From Hydractinia symbiolongicarpus (Eukaryota; Cnidaria; Hydrozoa; Anthoathecata; Hydractiniidae), in NCBI RefSeq assembly GCF_029227915.1, contig NC_079885.1, positions 23,373,001 to 23,437,000 on the forward strand: 64,000 nt of DNA. Reading direction: 5' to 3'. A program made the translations under genes and the position numbers. The first letter of the stretch is position 1, and each line of letters begins with the position of its first letter. Positions 13,301 to 24,364 of this stretch are shown in pieces. The notes below the pieces were generated by a model that worked only from the letters and a program-made list of their open reading frames with translations, did no database searches and was not told where the DNA came from.

Positions 13301-16078
13301 GCAGGAGGATACACCATGATTGGGTCCGTCGCGCAAAAGAAAACTTTCAAACTTTCACAGAAATGACAAAAATAAAAACGCTCTCGCCCCGTTATACTTA
13401 ATTTAAATCTTTCATTTTTGATAAAAATTTGAAATAGACATGTAAAAAGATAGTAGTGAAGAATAAGAAATGTGTTTTCTTTTTTTTAATAGTTTCGATA
13501 ACGATATTGGCGACGATGTTGACAATATATAAAACAAGTCATATGTGGTATATACCATTTTGATAGCAAAAAACCAAATTCATCTAAAAAATATTCAGAG
13601 CATAATACCGATACCCAGTTTATGTAGCATTGGGCAAAGTGATTGGGGGAGGTGAGGGAAATTCAGGAAATATATTTTTACCAACGGATAGTGAAGCATT
13701 TCCTGGACTGTTTTGCTGAATAGATATGACCATTTCTATTTAAAAGTTCGTTTATCGTCAAGCGCTGCTTTTAGCATTTCGTCAGTGGTATCGCTGCGTT
13801 TTGCTTTGAAAATTTATTTCCTTTTTTGTACAATGCGGATTCTGAGTTTGGTCTTCAATGAACTAAGCAAAGGTCACTTATCAAGGCAAATACAACTTCC
13901 ACAGATGGTAATGAATAAGGCTTTATTATATACCTGTATCCTTCGTTTTCGGCATTTCCTTTTTAAAAATACAGAATGATGACGAACGAACTTTCAAATA
14001 TATGCACCCAATCATACGGTACCCAAATCAATGGAATTTAGTTAATATAAAGAAGCATGAGTATTTTGTGCAAATTTGACTTTACTTGTTAAAGGTGCAT
14101 TTCATATCGGAAAATCTTGTTTTTTTATATCTGCAAAACTAACTAACCTGACTTTTATGTCAGGTAAATTTGCTGAGTTCCACCTTTCAAGCTTTCCATT
14201 ATAGCTACCACAACTTTTGTAGAGTTTGCATTTGCGATTGGAAATGATTGTATTACTAAAGACATTTACCATTTTATATTTAGTATTCTTTACGACAAGA
14301 ACCTTTTATAGATCAGCACGGACAAAGACCTGTCCCGGCTAACATCTTGTAAGGATTGTTTGTTTGTCTGTTTTTGTTTGGTTTTTGTTTGTTTATTTGT
14401 GTGTTTGCTTGACTTCCTTCACCTGGTAGTATCCAGAAGACTGTTCTCCATATTGAACGGTTTCCTTACTTTATATCTCTAATCCTCTTTTCTCTGCTAT
14501 TGTTAGAGGAGTATAATTTCCGTGAGATTTTTAAGCAACCCCCTTATAAGCAGGTTTAAAGCCTTGGCGTTTTAAGCACTTTCTTAAATTTTTATTTTTT
14601 GGAGAAATAACATGTTTGCAACAGCGTGGTTAAAAATCGTTGATTTATTTATTTTTTTATTTATTTCAGCAGCCGCCACAGAACTTTATCTCCTTCCTAC
14701 AGGTAATACATCTACTATCTTGCTTTGATAAACTTTTAAGACGGGTATTTAATTTCGAAAAGTTTAAATTGTGCGTTGAATTGCAGGGGGGCCTTAAAAA
14801 AGGGTCGTTTATAAAAATCTTAAGAGAACAGAAATCATGGTAGCCAGTGTGTTCGCCAGAAATCTTAAGGCAGGACCGCCATAGCTTAAACCTTCTCATT
14901 ACTAACTAGGGGATAGATAATTTTGAATTACTAGAGAGAGACTAGAAATTAGTAGTTAGGAGTGGAGGGAGGGAGGGATGTTCTTTAATTTATGACAGTT
15001 GAGTAAGCAGATTTTTATTAAACTATTTTACAAATTTTGTTTCAGTATTAGTTTTCAGAAGCTTCTTACGTAAGAAATGAAAATTTTCGGACGGAAAACT
15101 TTCGGATTTTTTTTGTCCAAAAGATTTTTCCGCCCGAAGTTTGTGTCTGCCGAAATTTTTTTGGCCGAATATTTTGTTTTTTCTACTTTTTACATTTGGC
15201 TGAGGCTCTATCTATAAAGTTGGATCATGAAGACCCTTTTTTAGATCTTGATTCAATATATGTACACTATAAATGCTTTTAGCCTTCTTTTTGTATCATT
15301 TCCCGTAATCATTACTTTTGAAATTTAATTTAAATTCGTTCAAAAGACTTACCCATACATTTTTTGACTTTATATATTTTGTCCGGAAATTTTCCCGCTG
15401 AAAATTTTAGCTCTTAATGTATGTATTTTTTCGTGTTATTCAGTTTTTTTTACCCTGTTTCTTTGTTTGATTAAGTTTGGCATTTTGTTTTTTACCTTGT
15501 TCCATGTCAAATTTGTTGTGATGCTAAAAATCACCCCTAAATTTGATGTGCGAGTGGAGGTGAAGGGTTGTTAAACTGCTAACTGTTTCTGATAACACAA
15601 AAACAAAATGTACTTGGTGAAAATACTCTAGCCATGTTTGAATGGTTTCTCCATGGAGTTTGATTGATCACATTAATATTGAAAAATAAACTTAGAACAA
15701 AAACCCGATTATCATCAATTGTCTTGTCTTGCTCATTTAGGCTCACTCCTTGGATTTATATTTTCTGTTCCAGGATACTTTTAAAACCCTATCGGAATGA
15801 TCGGAACAAATAATATATTCTGTACATATATTATAAAAAAGTCAGAATTATAGCCCTTCACCCAGTAGACACATGACTACTACGACAGTTGGAGGGGGGG
15901 AGCTTTTACCTTGAACCCACGTATTACCCACGTGTTGGGAACGTGGTAGTATACAAACACAAAAAAGTGACTTTCTATCTGCGGGTTGTTGAATATACTG
16001 TATTTAGAAATGCAATATTTCATACTCTTTATAACTTGTTATTATTTTAGAGTTTCCACAGCTGCATGGCGACCCTAA
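10317..16078 (+). CDS. Multi-exon gene of unknown function, 3' part with stop
   Basis: Eight exons can be joined without a phase conflict: 10317-10507, 10701-10762, 11141-11184, 12021-12082, 12175-12248, 14284-14348, 14670-14702 and 16051-16078, ending in TAA. Every border is AG..GT. Together they give about 186 codons and the start is upstream. The protein is short, soluble-looking, rich in Pro, Tyr and Arg (for example GPRLYKLPAVKECLYHPQLP, SGYTMRYLSPVVTASWKYSL), with no membrane segment or signal peptide in the part seen. The pattern of small exons coding Tyr/Pro/Arg-rich loops reminds me of ciliary microtubule-associated proteins, but I cannot name a family and do not claim that function. 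Confidence 0.6.
10799..11096. mobile_element. 298-bp MITE with TA target duplication, inside an intron
   Basis: The ends CCGTAATGATCCAA and TTGGATCATCACGG are inverted repeats, each flanked by TA (10797-10798 and 11097-11098). The interior is built of repeats of an AAGCGCCCA motif in both orientations, so the whole can fold back. TA duplication and length fit a Tc1/mariner-type non-autonomous element. It sits between exons 10701-10762 and 11141-11184. Confidence 0.7.
12249..14283 (+). other. Large intron of the unknown gene
   Basis: Phase 0 at both ends. No additional exon is obvious. A motif GTATAGCGC(A/G)ACG occurs twice, near 12918 and 13101, which suggests remnants of a small repeat. The open frame at 12435-12815 is Phe/Leu/Ser-rich noise without splice support. 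Confidence 0.35.
15065..15425. repeat. Possible foldback element (TTTCGG/CCGAAA-rich) in the last intron
   Basis: An AAAATTTTCGGACGG-type left end near 15078 is matched by an inverted CCGGAAATTTTCCCGCTGAAAATTTT right end near 15380-15410. In between, the same TTTCGG/CCGAAA words occur in both orientations. The arms are imperfect and the borders uncertain. Confidence 0.3.
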
Positions 16079-16480
16079 AGGCTCCATATTTTTAATACAT
16101 TTTGTATTAATTTTTTTATCCTAAATGTATTTTTTATAATTTTTTAATAACTAATTTATATTCAATGTATATACATGTGTGAATTCGTGAAAGAAGAAGT
16201 CAAACTTCTCCTAGCAAGCTGGTGTTTTTATTGTGGTCATTGAATTTCCGCGCCCGAAGGCGTAGGAAATTCTTTAAAACCGTCGTTTTTTTCTTGCAGA
16301 GCATTTTTTGAGAAAAAATCGACCTTGGGATTTCACGTTCCTCTGAGAGGAGGATAGTATTGGTATCACCGACTAACTAACTAACCCTGTCCCAAATGGT
16401 CAATTGCAATTGCAACGTCACAGATTTAAACTTCGTACTCAAGCTCCCTAAGTACTAGGAAGTCATCTAAATGACGTTTC

Positions 16481-17150
16481 AGGCCAAAATTGGTATTTTT
16501 TTACGACAAAATTTGACACAGTTAACAAAAAAAGTATGCTGAACATAATGGTGACATCATAATTTTGATTTTTGTCACCTAAATGTTATTTTAGGCCAAA
16601 ATTGGTCCAAAATTTAAAACTACTTTATTTTCAACAAAATTTGGCACAGTAAACAAATAAAGTATGCTAAACATAATGGTGAGATCAAAATTTTGATTTT
16701 TTGCCACCTTAAATGTCATTTTAGGCCAAAATTGTTCCAAAAATTAAAACTACTTTATTTTCAACAAAATTTGGCACAGTAAACAAATAAAGTATGCTGA
16801 ACATAATGGTTTTGATTTTTTGCCACCTTAAATGTCATTTTAGGCCAAAAATTGGTCCAAAAATTTTGATTTTTGTCACCTAAGCCAAAATTGGTCCAAA
16901 AACTAAAACCACTTCATTTTTGGCTAAATCTGGCACAGTTAACAAATAAAGTATGCTGAACATGATGATGATACAAAAGTCTGATTTTTTGTCACCTAAA
17001 TGTTATTTCAGGCCAAAATTTGTCCAAAGATTAAAACTACTTTATTTTCGACAAAAATTGGCCCAGTTAATAAAAAAAATATGCTGAATATGATGGTCAC
17101 ATCAAAATTTTAATTTTTTGTCAACTAAATGCCGTTTAAGACCATAAACG
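16481..17150. repeat. Satellite-like tandem array, unit about 110-125 bases
   Basis: About five to six diverged copies of a unit containing GGCACAGTAAACAAATAAAG, TATGCTGAACATAATGGT, TTTTGCCACCTAAATGTCATT and GGCCAAAATTGGTCCAAAAA. Copies differ by small deletions (for example the shortened one near 16800-16870). No coding frame is kept across copies, so this is non-coding satellite or minisatellite DNA. Confidence 0.75.
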
Positions 17151-18590
17151 TTTTAATCGCAGGACTTTCAACCATGACACGTTTCGTTTTGTTTGCGTTT
17201 GTTGTAAGATATAATGTCACTTTTGTGCTTTATCTTTAGAGCTTTATGCACCAAACCTCTTCGAATGTTTGGCACGATAACACAACGAATTAGCAGGTGG
17301 TCATCAAATATTTTGGTAGCGAGCGTAAATTCTTAGAGCCCCCGGGGTTTCTTGTTTGAATTTACAACACTAAACTGGAGATAAACTGGAAGTATTGGCA
17401 TCCTGAAGCCTACAGTACTCAGCTTTTAAATAGGGCTAAAAAGAGAATTTAAACCGCTATAAAATTTCGTTCCGTTTACATGGATTTTTTCATACCGAGG
17501 TTGCGTGAACTGCACATGCGCAGAAACTTTGTACACATGCGTAGTAACTCTTTTACACATGTGCAATGGTTTCATTTCGGGTAAGTCTTGTTTACATAAA
17601 TATTTTTAGGCGAAATAAAATTTCATGTCCAGTCATAAACCAAAATAAAATCAACCCTGAAATGAACATATAAACGTCTATAAAGAGTAGACAAAAATTC
17701 AAAATAAAATTAGATGACTTGCTTATAAAGGAGAACTAACGATTGATGTGAATATGAACTGTGTTAATTTTTTTATATTTTTATATTTGATTCTCGAGTT
17801 TTATAAAAGGTCAAAGTAGTCCTACGGTCGGCATAACAGTGTCGATTAGGACTTTCCGTTCGGTAAAATACTAACTTGTGTGACGTAAGTCCGCGGGGAT
17901 GTATACAAACTTTATTTATTTTGGTTTGAAAAGTAAAGATCTTTATCAGAATAAAAAAAAATGTTTCACTGTTATAAATATAGTTTTAGAGTTTTAAACA
18001 TGAGTTATCACTTAAAAAAAATAAGTATTACGTTTATTCAACCTTATTATGAAATTTTTCTTCTGTTATTTTTGTATCAAAACATCTTGGAAGACAACAG
18101 GTGTTTTATTTAATTTGCTAGACTTAAAAAAGCGTCAAATGATATGCGCAATAAAGTGTGCTTGAGAAGTAATTTTGTATTCTCTTTTTAGGCCCATTTA
18201 AAAGCTGCGTACTGCTTCAGGATGCAAATGTGAAAAAATTAAAAAAAAATTTATGCCATGTTGTTTTCGGGATATGTAAGAATGTATTTATTACAAAAAG
18301 TATATCAATATATAAGTTTTTTCGTTAGTTCTCCTTTAAGTTCAGATCGTTTCACATGAAGGTTGTTTCTCGGTCAAGATTGAAAAATATAAAAATTTAG
18401 TTTTTTTATATATATTTGTTGTTCCTAATGCATAAAATTTATTTTCCTTAAAAAAATGTATTATTTTTAACAAAGAAATAAAATAAATTTGTATTTAAAG
18501 TTTATTCTTCAATATTTTTGTTATCACAAAACATGCACAAAATAGAAAAGTCAGTCCAGTCTGCCGGGATTTTGGTTTCAAAATGCAAGA
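17151..18590. other. AT-rich stretch, no gene seen
   Basis: No ORF, splice pattern or RNA gene that I can support on either strand. Confidence 0.4.
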
Positions 18591-19025
18591 TTCCGGTTAG
18601 TAGCCTAGTTAACTAAGCTTTCTTCTTCGAGGATATCAAATTCAGTTTCTCTCAAACGAAAGCTTAGACGCAAACAAATATCAGAGCAAATCCCTAAAAT
18701 TTCAATCCACCTCACAGCAAACCCCGAATTACAATCTACCAAGCACAAAGTCGGTGTGGTCAAATCTCACCCTCTTACATAATACAAGAATAAATTATAT
18801 TTTTCCGGGTGAGTGAGGCCATTTGCGCTGAAAACAAAGGATTTTCGAGATTAACCACGTGAGCAAAGAACAACAGAATTAACCGACCAAAAAGCGGGTC
18901 CAGTATTCTGACTGCAGAAAAATTGTTTGACACACAGCGAAATTTTTCCCACCTTTACTATTCCGATTTCCTGGTGGTAAGAGAAATTATGATGGGTCTC
19001 CTGGCTAGGGCAGACTAGGTACCCA
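18590..19025. repeat. Dispersed repeat, inverted partner of about 59220-59665
   Basis: Reading this stretch forward and the 59.2-59.7 kb stretch in reverse complement gives a clear alignment: CTAGTTAACTAAGC, TTTCTTCTTCGAG, TTTCTCTCAAAC, AAAGCTTAGACGCAAAC, then CACGTGAG(C/T)AAAGAACAA, AGCG(G/C)G(T/G)CCAG, and finally TTTTTCCCACCT with CCGATTTCC(T/C)GGTGGTAAGA and CTCCTGGCTA. The core differs more than the ends. Either a transposon family or a duplicated promoter/5' region would explain it. Confidence 0.65.
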
Positions 19026-19570
19026 TATCTGTAGTCTCATGCCCTAAAGTATCAACAAGAAGAAAGTTGCTCTAATCTATGACACATAGTCTCATAATTG
19101 AGACAAAAATGCATTGGATGAGTAAGACAATCCTATGTACCCCTATTGATGCATTTGTCTAGCAACTACAATACTCGTGCATCGAGACGTTAAATCAGAT
19201 ACCAAGCTATACCCATCACAGTTGTGATATTCAATTTTTGAAAGAGGTGACGAGACTGAAGAAGGAACTAAATAACACAAAAAATAATCGAATTCATAAA
19301 ACAAGACACGGCAAAATCCGTTCTCGTCGCCAGAGCTCTTTGAGACACACCTAGAAGAGCTCAGGAAACGAAAATGGCTAAAATCACTAGAGTGCGTTTT
19401 TTTCACTAGGAATAATAACTGTGGTCTCGTTTCTTTGCCAAATTATTCTGATTACAATGGTGCTTTTGTAAATGAACCAATAAAAAAATATTTTTGGATT
19501 TACGTCAATGCACGTCTGCATTTGTTTACATAAAACGTCGATCAAAACCTTCCGAGTTATTTCTACAAGT
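19026..19570. other. No supported gene
   Basis: Short open frames only. This is the left flank of the Penelope-like insertion. Confidence 0.35.
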
Positions 19571-19581
19571 TGTCAAGTTAT
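19571..19581. repeat. Left target-site duplication of the Penelope-like composite
   Basis: TGTCAAGTTAT, repeated exactly at 24491-24501. The two copies bracket the head-to-head pair, so both PLE units arrived in one insertion. Confidence 0.85.
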
Positions 19582-19621
19582 TACTGTGGAAAGTTTATCA
19601 TTTTTTGAATATGATAGTTTA

Positions 19622-19668
19622 GTAGGCGACGTTTCGGGAGATCCTTCTCCCACCATCGGGCAAAGTAA
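19622..19668 (-). ncRNA. Hammerhead-like ribozyme motif in the 3' region of PLE unit A
   Basis: On the minus strand CCGATGG is followed by a GGGAG/CTCCC stem with a GAAGGAT-type loop and then GAAACGTC. This is the order of a hammerhead core (CUGAUGA, stem II, GAAA, then the cleavage trinucleotide GUC). Hammerhead motifs are known in Penelope-like elements. Here the core differs from consensus (C for U, and the last A is G), so activity is doubtful. Confidence 0.45.
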
Positions 19669-19795
19669 AATGATGTTGCGCATGTATTTATATAATTGCA
19701 GAGGATCGAAATTCATAAAAATTAACCAATCAGAAACGAGCTGATAATTACAGTTAATTACGGTAATTAACATTTTCGGACCTGGATGTAGGTAA

Positions 19796-22195
19796 CTACT
19801 TCTTCTGTAGGGCTGGTAACCAAATCTCAGGAAGTTGATACGAGATGCTGTTTATGTGTTTGTTACGTTCTACACTGTTGATGGTTTCTTTAATCTTCCT
19901 GGCCGTTGTTCTGGATTCTCTGTCAATGATTTTCTTCTCATCCCAATTAAACTGATGACTTCTGCTCCAGCTGTGGTCCGCAATTTCGTTTTTCTTCACA
20001 TCTCCGTTTCTCACTGCGCGCATATGTTCTTGTACTCGTTGCTTAAACTTTCTTTTTGTTTCGCCTATATACACTGCATCACAATCTTTACACGGGATTT
20101 CGTAAACAACATTGTTTTGCTCTTCCAAGTTTATTTTGTCTTTTGGTTTAGACAAAGTGCTTCTTAGGGTGTCTTTAGAGGTAAGAATGCATTTGATCTT
20201 GTGTTGCCTTAAAACTCGACGAAGGATCTCGCTGGTACCTGGTACGAAGGGTAGGAATGCTGATGCGATAAATTCCTCTGATGTTTCCTTGTTGTCTCCG
20301 TTGCATCTTCTCTTCATTTTATTTTCTACTTGCGTGATGACTTTATGACTGTATCCATTTGTGATTAATGCATTTCTTACACGTCGAATTTCTATTTTCC
20401 TCTCCTGTTTGTCACTGACTACACTGTTGGCACGATTCAGTAATGAAGATATGACACTTTCTTTGCAAGATTTCTGATGGTTTGATTCGAAGTTAAGGTA
20501 CTGGTCAGTGTGTGCTGGTTTACGATACACTGAAACTGAAATGGAACCATTCTTGCGTTTGACCAAAGTGTCCAGGAAAGCGATACTTCCATTGTGTTCA
20601 AGCTCAACAGTGAATTTGATTTGTCGATGTAGGCCGTTGATGTGTTCATGGAACTCTTCTAGATGAGATCTTTTGATTATGGCAAATACGTCGTCAACAA
20701 ATCTTTTCCAAACCTTTGGACGTCTGTCTGATGTGACTAATGCTGTTGTCTCGTGTGCTTGCATGTATATTTCTGCGACTACTGATGATGCAGGGCCTTC
20801 CATGGCAACTCCGTCTGTTTGAGTGTAGAAGTTCTTATTAAACAGATACCATGTTTTGGTTAGAACAAGTTCGACCAAACGCAGAAAATCGGGTACTGGA
20901 ATCTTTGTCTTTTCACCGAATGCAGCATCGTTTTCGATAATGTCTTTAATGATGTTTAAGGTGTCTTTTATGGGAACATTTGTGTAGAGTGATGTGACAT
21001 CAAATGATACCATGCATTCGTCGTCTGCTATCTTTATTTCTCTGATGTATTCCGAAAATTCTTTTGAGTTTTTGCTGTGGTCACTTGCTGTGAATTTGCT
21101 GAGGATGGAAGCAACAAATTTTGATAGGTTGTATAACGGTGTTCCAGTGCAGGAAACTATTGGTCGAATTGGATTTCCCTGTTTATGAATTTTGGGTAGT
21201 CCGTAAAATCGCGGTGGTGGTCCGTCACAAGGTTTCAGTCGGTAATACTGCTTATCGTCGATGTATTCTTTTCTCTTCAACTCCATTAAGATGTTCCTCG
21301 CTTCTCGTTTGATGACTTCTGTGGGATCTTTCTTGAGAAGTTTGTAAGGCCCGTTGTTGATGTGTTCGTTGGACTTGTTGATGTAGTCAAGTGTATTCAT
21401 GATGAACGTTGTTCTCCCCTTGTCTGCTGGTAGGATTATGATATCTTTGTCCTTCTTTAGATTCTTCAATGACAGTCTTTCAGATTTTTGCAAATTGTCC
21501 TTTGGTGTTTTGCTTTTCTGTAGCGTGAGGCTTACTTTAGCTCTTACTGTGTCTGCCTCTTCTTTTGGTATATCTTTAATTGCCTCTTCCACTTTCGCAA
21601 CTATTTCTTTCTTTGGAATTGAAGCTGGTGTCATGCAGAAATTCATTCCTTTTGATAGAAGGTTTTTTTCTTCTGTCGTGAGTTGTCTGTTGGAGAGATT
21701 GACAATCCATTTGCTCTTTTCTATACCCATTTGTGTATCATCATTGAATCTGTCATTGATTTTGTTGAACTTTTTAAGGTGTCTGTCTTTAACCGATCTC
21801 ATTTCTTTTTCATACACGATATCATGAATATTCTTAACCTGTTTATATTGGTCGGTGGAGAGTCTCGATTTGATGGTGTTGTCAAGATCAAGTATTTGGC
21901 GATGTAGGGTGTTACGTGTTACGTGATTTAGATGGATTCTTTCTTGCAACAACTGGCGGCTTCCGCGTTGTAAGATTTTCCTACTTCTTTCAGTCTTGAC
22001 TCTGCAGGTAAGTCGAAGATCTTTAGGTGTTATCTCGTTGTGAAGACAACGTAGAGAAAACCGAAGATGGTTGGTGTATCTTGCGTATTTTATTCTTGAT
22101 TTCTCTAGCGATCTGACTTCTGCCAAGATGGATTCTCCATATTGCTGTTTGATATTATTGAAGATATTATTTCGGTTTGTCTGTTCAGTATTCAT
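19796..22195 (-). CDS. Penelope-like element protein: reverse transcriptase with GIY-YIG endonuclease
   Basis: The protein (799 residues, start ATG at 22195) would copy the element RNA into DNA and nick the target. Seen in order: an N-terminal basic region, the PLE-type reverse transcriptase with FYGLPKIHK near residue 328, FDVTSLYTNVP (motif A) near 397, GVAMEGPASSV (motif B) near 470, FVDDVF (motif C, catalytic DD near 500) and AFLDTLVKR. At the C-terminus there is a GIY-YIG domain with CKDCDAVYIGETKRKF near 700 and a following His/Glu region. Length and order are typical of EN-plus Penelope-like elements. The second residue of the usual GGPxS-type motif B is Glu here (GCC ATG GAA), while the sister copy has Gly, so this copy may be impaired. 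Confidence 0.93.
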   Translation of the reverse strand: MNTEQTNRNNIFNNIKQQYGESILAEVRSLEKSRIKYARYTNHLRFSLRCLHNEITPKDLRLTCRVKTERSRKILQRGSRQLLQERIHLNHVTRNTLHRQILDLDNTIKSRLSTDQYKQVKNIHDIVYEKEMRSVKDRHLKKFNKINDRFNDDTQMGIEKSKWIVNLSNRQLTTEEKNLLSKGMNFCMTPASIPKKEIVAKVEEAIKDIPKEEADTVRAKVSLTLQKSKTPKDNLQKSERLSLKNLKKDKDIIILPADKGRTTFIMNTLDYINKSNEHINNGPYKLLKKDPTEVIKREARNILMELKRKEYIDDKQYYRLKPCDGPPPRFYGLPKIHKQGNPIRPIVSCTGTPLYNLSKFVASILSKFTASDHSKNSKEFSEYIREIKIADDECMVSFDVTSLYTNVPIKDTLNIIKDIIENDAAFGEKTKIPVPDFLRLVELVLTKTWYLFNKNFYTQTDGVAMEGPASSVVAEIYMQAHETTALVTSDRRPKVWKRFVDDVFAIIKRSHLEEFHEHINGLHRQIKFTVELEHNGSIAFLDTLVKRKNGSISVSVYRKPAHTDQYLNFESNHQKSCKESVISSLLNRANSVVSDKQERKIEIRRVRNALITNGYSHKVITQVENKMKRRCNGDNKETSEEFIASAFLPFVPGTSEILRRVLRQHKIKCILTSKDTLRSTLSKPKDKINLEEQNNVVYEIPCKDCDAVYIGETKRKFKQRVQEHMRAVRNGDVKKNEIADHSWSRSHQFNWDEKKIIDRESRTTARKIKETINSVERNKHINSISYQLPEIWLPALQKK

Positions 22196-22225
22196 ATTAC
22201 TGTGGAAAGTTTATCATTTCTTGAA

Positions 22226-24232
22226 ATGAGATCGGTTAAAGACAGACACCTTAAAAAGTTCAACAAAATCAATGACAGATTCAATGATGATACACAAACG
22301 GGTATAGAAAAGAGCAAATGGATTGTCAATCTCTCCAACAGACAACTCACGACAGAAGAAACAAACCTTCTATCAAAAGGAATGAATTTCTGCATGACAC
22401 CAGCTTCAATTCCAAAGAAAGAAATAGTTGCGAAAGTGGAAGAGGCAATTAAAGATCTACCAAAAGAAGAGGCAGACACAGTAAGAGCTAAAGTAAGCCT
22501 CACGCTACAGAAAAGCAAAACACCAAAGGACAATTTGCAAAAATCTGAAAGACTGTCATTGAAGGATCTAAAGAAGGACAAAGATATCATAATCCTACCG
22601 GCAGACAAGGGGAGAACAACGGTTATCATGAATACACTTGACTACATCAACAAGTGCAACGAACACATCAACAACAGGCCTTACAAACTTCTCAAGAAAG
22701 ATCCCACAGAAGTCATCAAACGAGAAGCGAGGAACATCTTAATGGAGTTGAAGAGAAAAGAATACATCGACGATAAGCAGTATTACCGACTGAAACCTTG
22801 TGACGGACCACCACCGCGATTTTACGGACTACCCAAAATTCATAAACAGGGAAATCCAATTCGACCAATAGTTTCCTGCACTGGAACACCGTTATACAAC
22901 CTATCAAAATTTGTTGCTTCCATCCTCAGCAAATTCACAGCAAATGACCACAGCAAAAACTCAAAAGAATTTTCGGAATACATCAGAGAAATAAAGATAG
23001 CAGACGACGAATGCATGGTATCATTTGATGTCACATCACTCTACACAAATGTTCCCATAAAAGACACCTTAAACATCATTAAAGACATTATCGAAAACGA
23101 TGCTGCATTCGGTGAAAAGACAAAGATTCCAGTACCCGATTTTCTGCGTTTGGTCGAACTTGTTCTAACCAAAACATGGTATCTGTTTAATAAGAACTTC
23201 TACACTCAAACAGACGGAGTTGCCATGGGAGGCCCTGCATCATCAGTAGTCGCAGAAATATACATGCAAGCACACGAGACAACAGCATTAGTCACATCAG
23301 ACAGACGTCCAAAGGTTTGGAAAAGATTTGTTGACGACGTATTCACCATAATCAAAAGATCTCATCTAGAAGAATTCCATGAACACATCAACGGCCTACA
23401 TCGACAAATCAAATTCACTGTTGAGCTTGAACACGATGGAAGTATCGCTTTCCTGGACACTTTGGTCAAACGCAAGAATGGTTCCATTTCAGTTTCAGTG
23501 TATCGTAAACCAGCACACACTGACCAGTACCTTAACTTCGAATCAAACCATCAGAAATCTTGCAAAGAAAGTGTCATATCTTCATTACTGAATCGTGCCA
23601 ACAGTGTAGTCAGTGACAAACAGGAGAGGAAAATAGAAATTCGACGTGTAAGAAATGCATTAATCACAAATGGATACAGTCATAAAGTCATCACGCAAGT
23701 AGAAAATAAAATGAAGAGAAGATGCAACGGAGACAACAAGGAAACATCAGAGGAATTTATCGCATCAGCATTCCTACCCTTCGTACCAGGTACCAGCGAG
23801 ATCCTTCGTCGAGTTTTAAGGCAACACAAGATCAAATGCATTCTTACCTCTAAAGACACCCTAAGAAGCACTTTGTCTAAACCAAAAGACAAAATAAACC
23901 TGGAAGAGCAAAACAATGTTGTTTACGAAATCCCGTGTAAAGATTGTGATGCAGTGTATATAGGCGAAACAAAAAGAAAGTTTAAGCAACGAGTACAAGA
24001 ACATATGCGCGCAGTGAGAAACGGAGATGTGAAGAAAAACGAAATTGCGGACCACAGCTGGAGCAGAAGTCATCAGTTTAATTGGGATGAGAAGAAAATC
24101 ATTGACAGAGAATCCAGAACAACGGCCAGGAAGATTAAAGAAACCATCAACAGTGTAGAACGTAACAAACACATAAACAGCATCTCGTATCAACTTCCTG
24201 AGATTTGGTTACCAGCCCTACAGAAGAAGTAG
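22226..24232 (+). CDS. Penelope-like element protein, 5'-truncated second copy
   Basis: From the Met of MRSVKDRHL onward this frame (668 codons) matches residues 134-799 of the minus-strand copy with only about a dozen amino-acid differences, so the copies are recent. It keeps FYGLPKIHK, FDVTSLYTN, AMGGPASS, FVDDVF and the complete GIY-YIG domain, so the catalytic core looks intact. The open frame extends left to 22142, but those residues come from the antisense of the neighbour's 5' end and are not native. The element's own first 133 codons are missing at the head-to-head junction. Confidence 0.9.
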   Translation: MRSVKDRHLKKFNKINDRFNDDTQTGIEKSKWIVNLSNRQLTTEETNLLSKGMNFCMTPASIPKKEIVAKVEEAIKDLPKEEADTVRAKVSLTLQKSKTPKDNLQKSERLSLKDLKKDKDIIILPADKGRTTVIMNTLDYINKCNEHINNRPYKLLKKDPTEVIKREARNILMELKRKEYIDDKQYYRLKPCDGPPPRFYGLPKIHKQGNPIRPIVSCTGTPLYNLSKFVASILSKFTANDHSKNSKEFSEYIREIKIADDECMVSFDVTSLYTNVPIKDTLNIIKDIIENDAAFGEKTKIPVPDFLRLVELVLTKTWYLFNKNFYTQTDGVAMGGPASSVVAEIYMQAHETTALVTSDRRPKVWKRFVDDVFTIIKRSHLEEFHEHINGLHRQIKFTVELEHDGSIAFLDTLVKRKNGSISVSVYRKPAHTDQYLNFESNHQKSCKESVISSLLNRANSVVSDKQERKIEIRRVRNALITNGYSHKVITQVENKMKRRCNGDNKETSEEFIASAFLPFVPGTSEILRRVLRQHKIKCILTSKDTLRSTLSKPKDKINLEEQNNVVYEIPCKDCDAVYIGETKRKFKQRVQEHMRAVRNGDVKKNEIADHSWSRSHQFNWDEKKIIDRESRTTARKIKETINSVERNKHINSISYQLPEIWLPALQKK

Positions 24233-24364
24233 TTACCTACATCCAGGTCCGAAAATGTTAATTACCGTAATTAACTGTAATTATCAGCTCGTTTCTGATT
24301 GGTTAATTTTTATGAATTTCGATCCTCTGCAATTATATAAATACATGCGCAACATCATTTTACT

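Noticed and set aside
22142-22225. N-terminal extension of the plus-strand PLE ORF
   Set aside because: These codons are the antisense of the neighbouring unit's 5' end; the native frame begins at MRSVKDRH.
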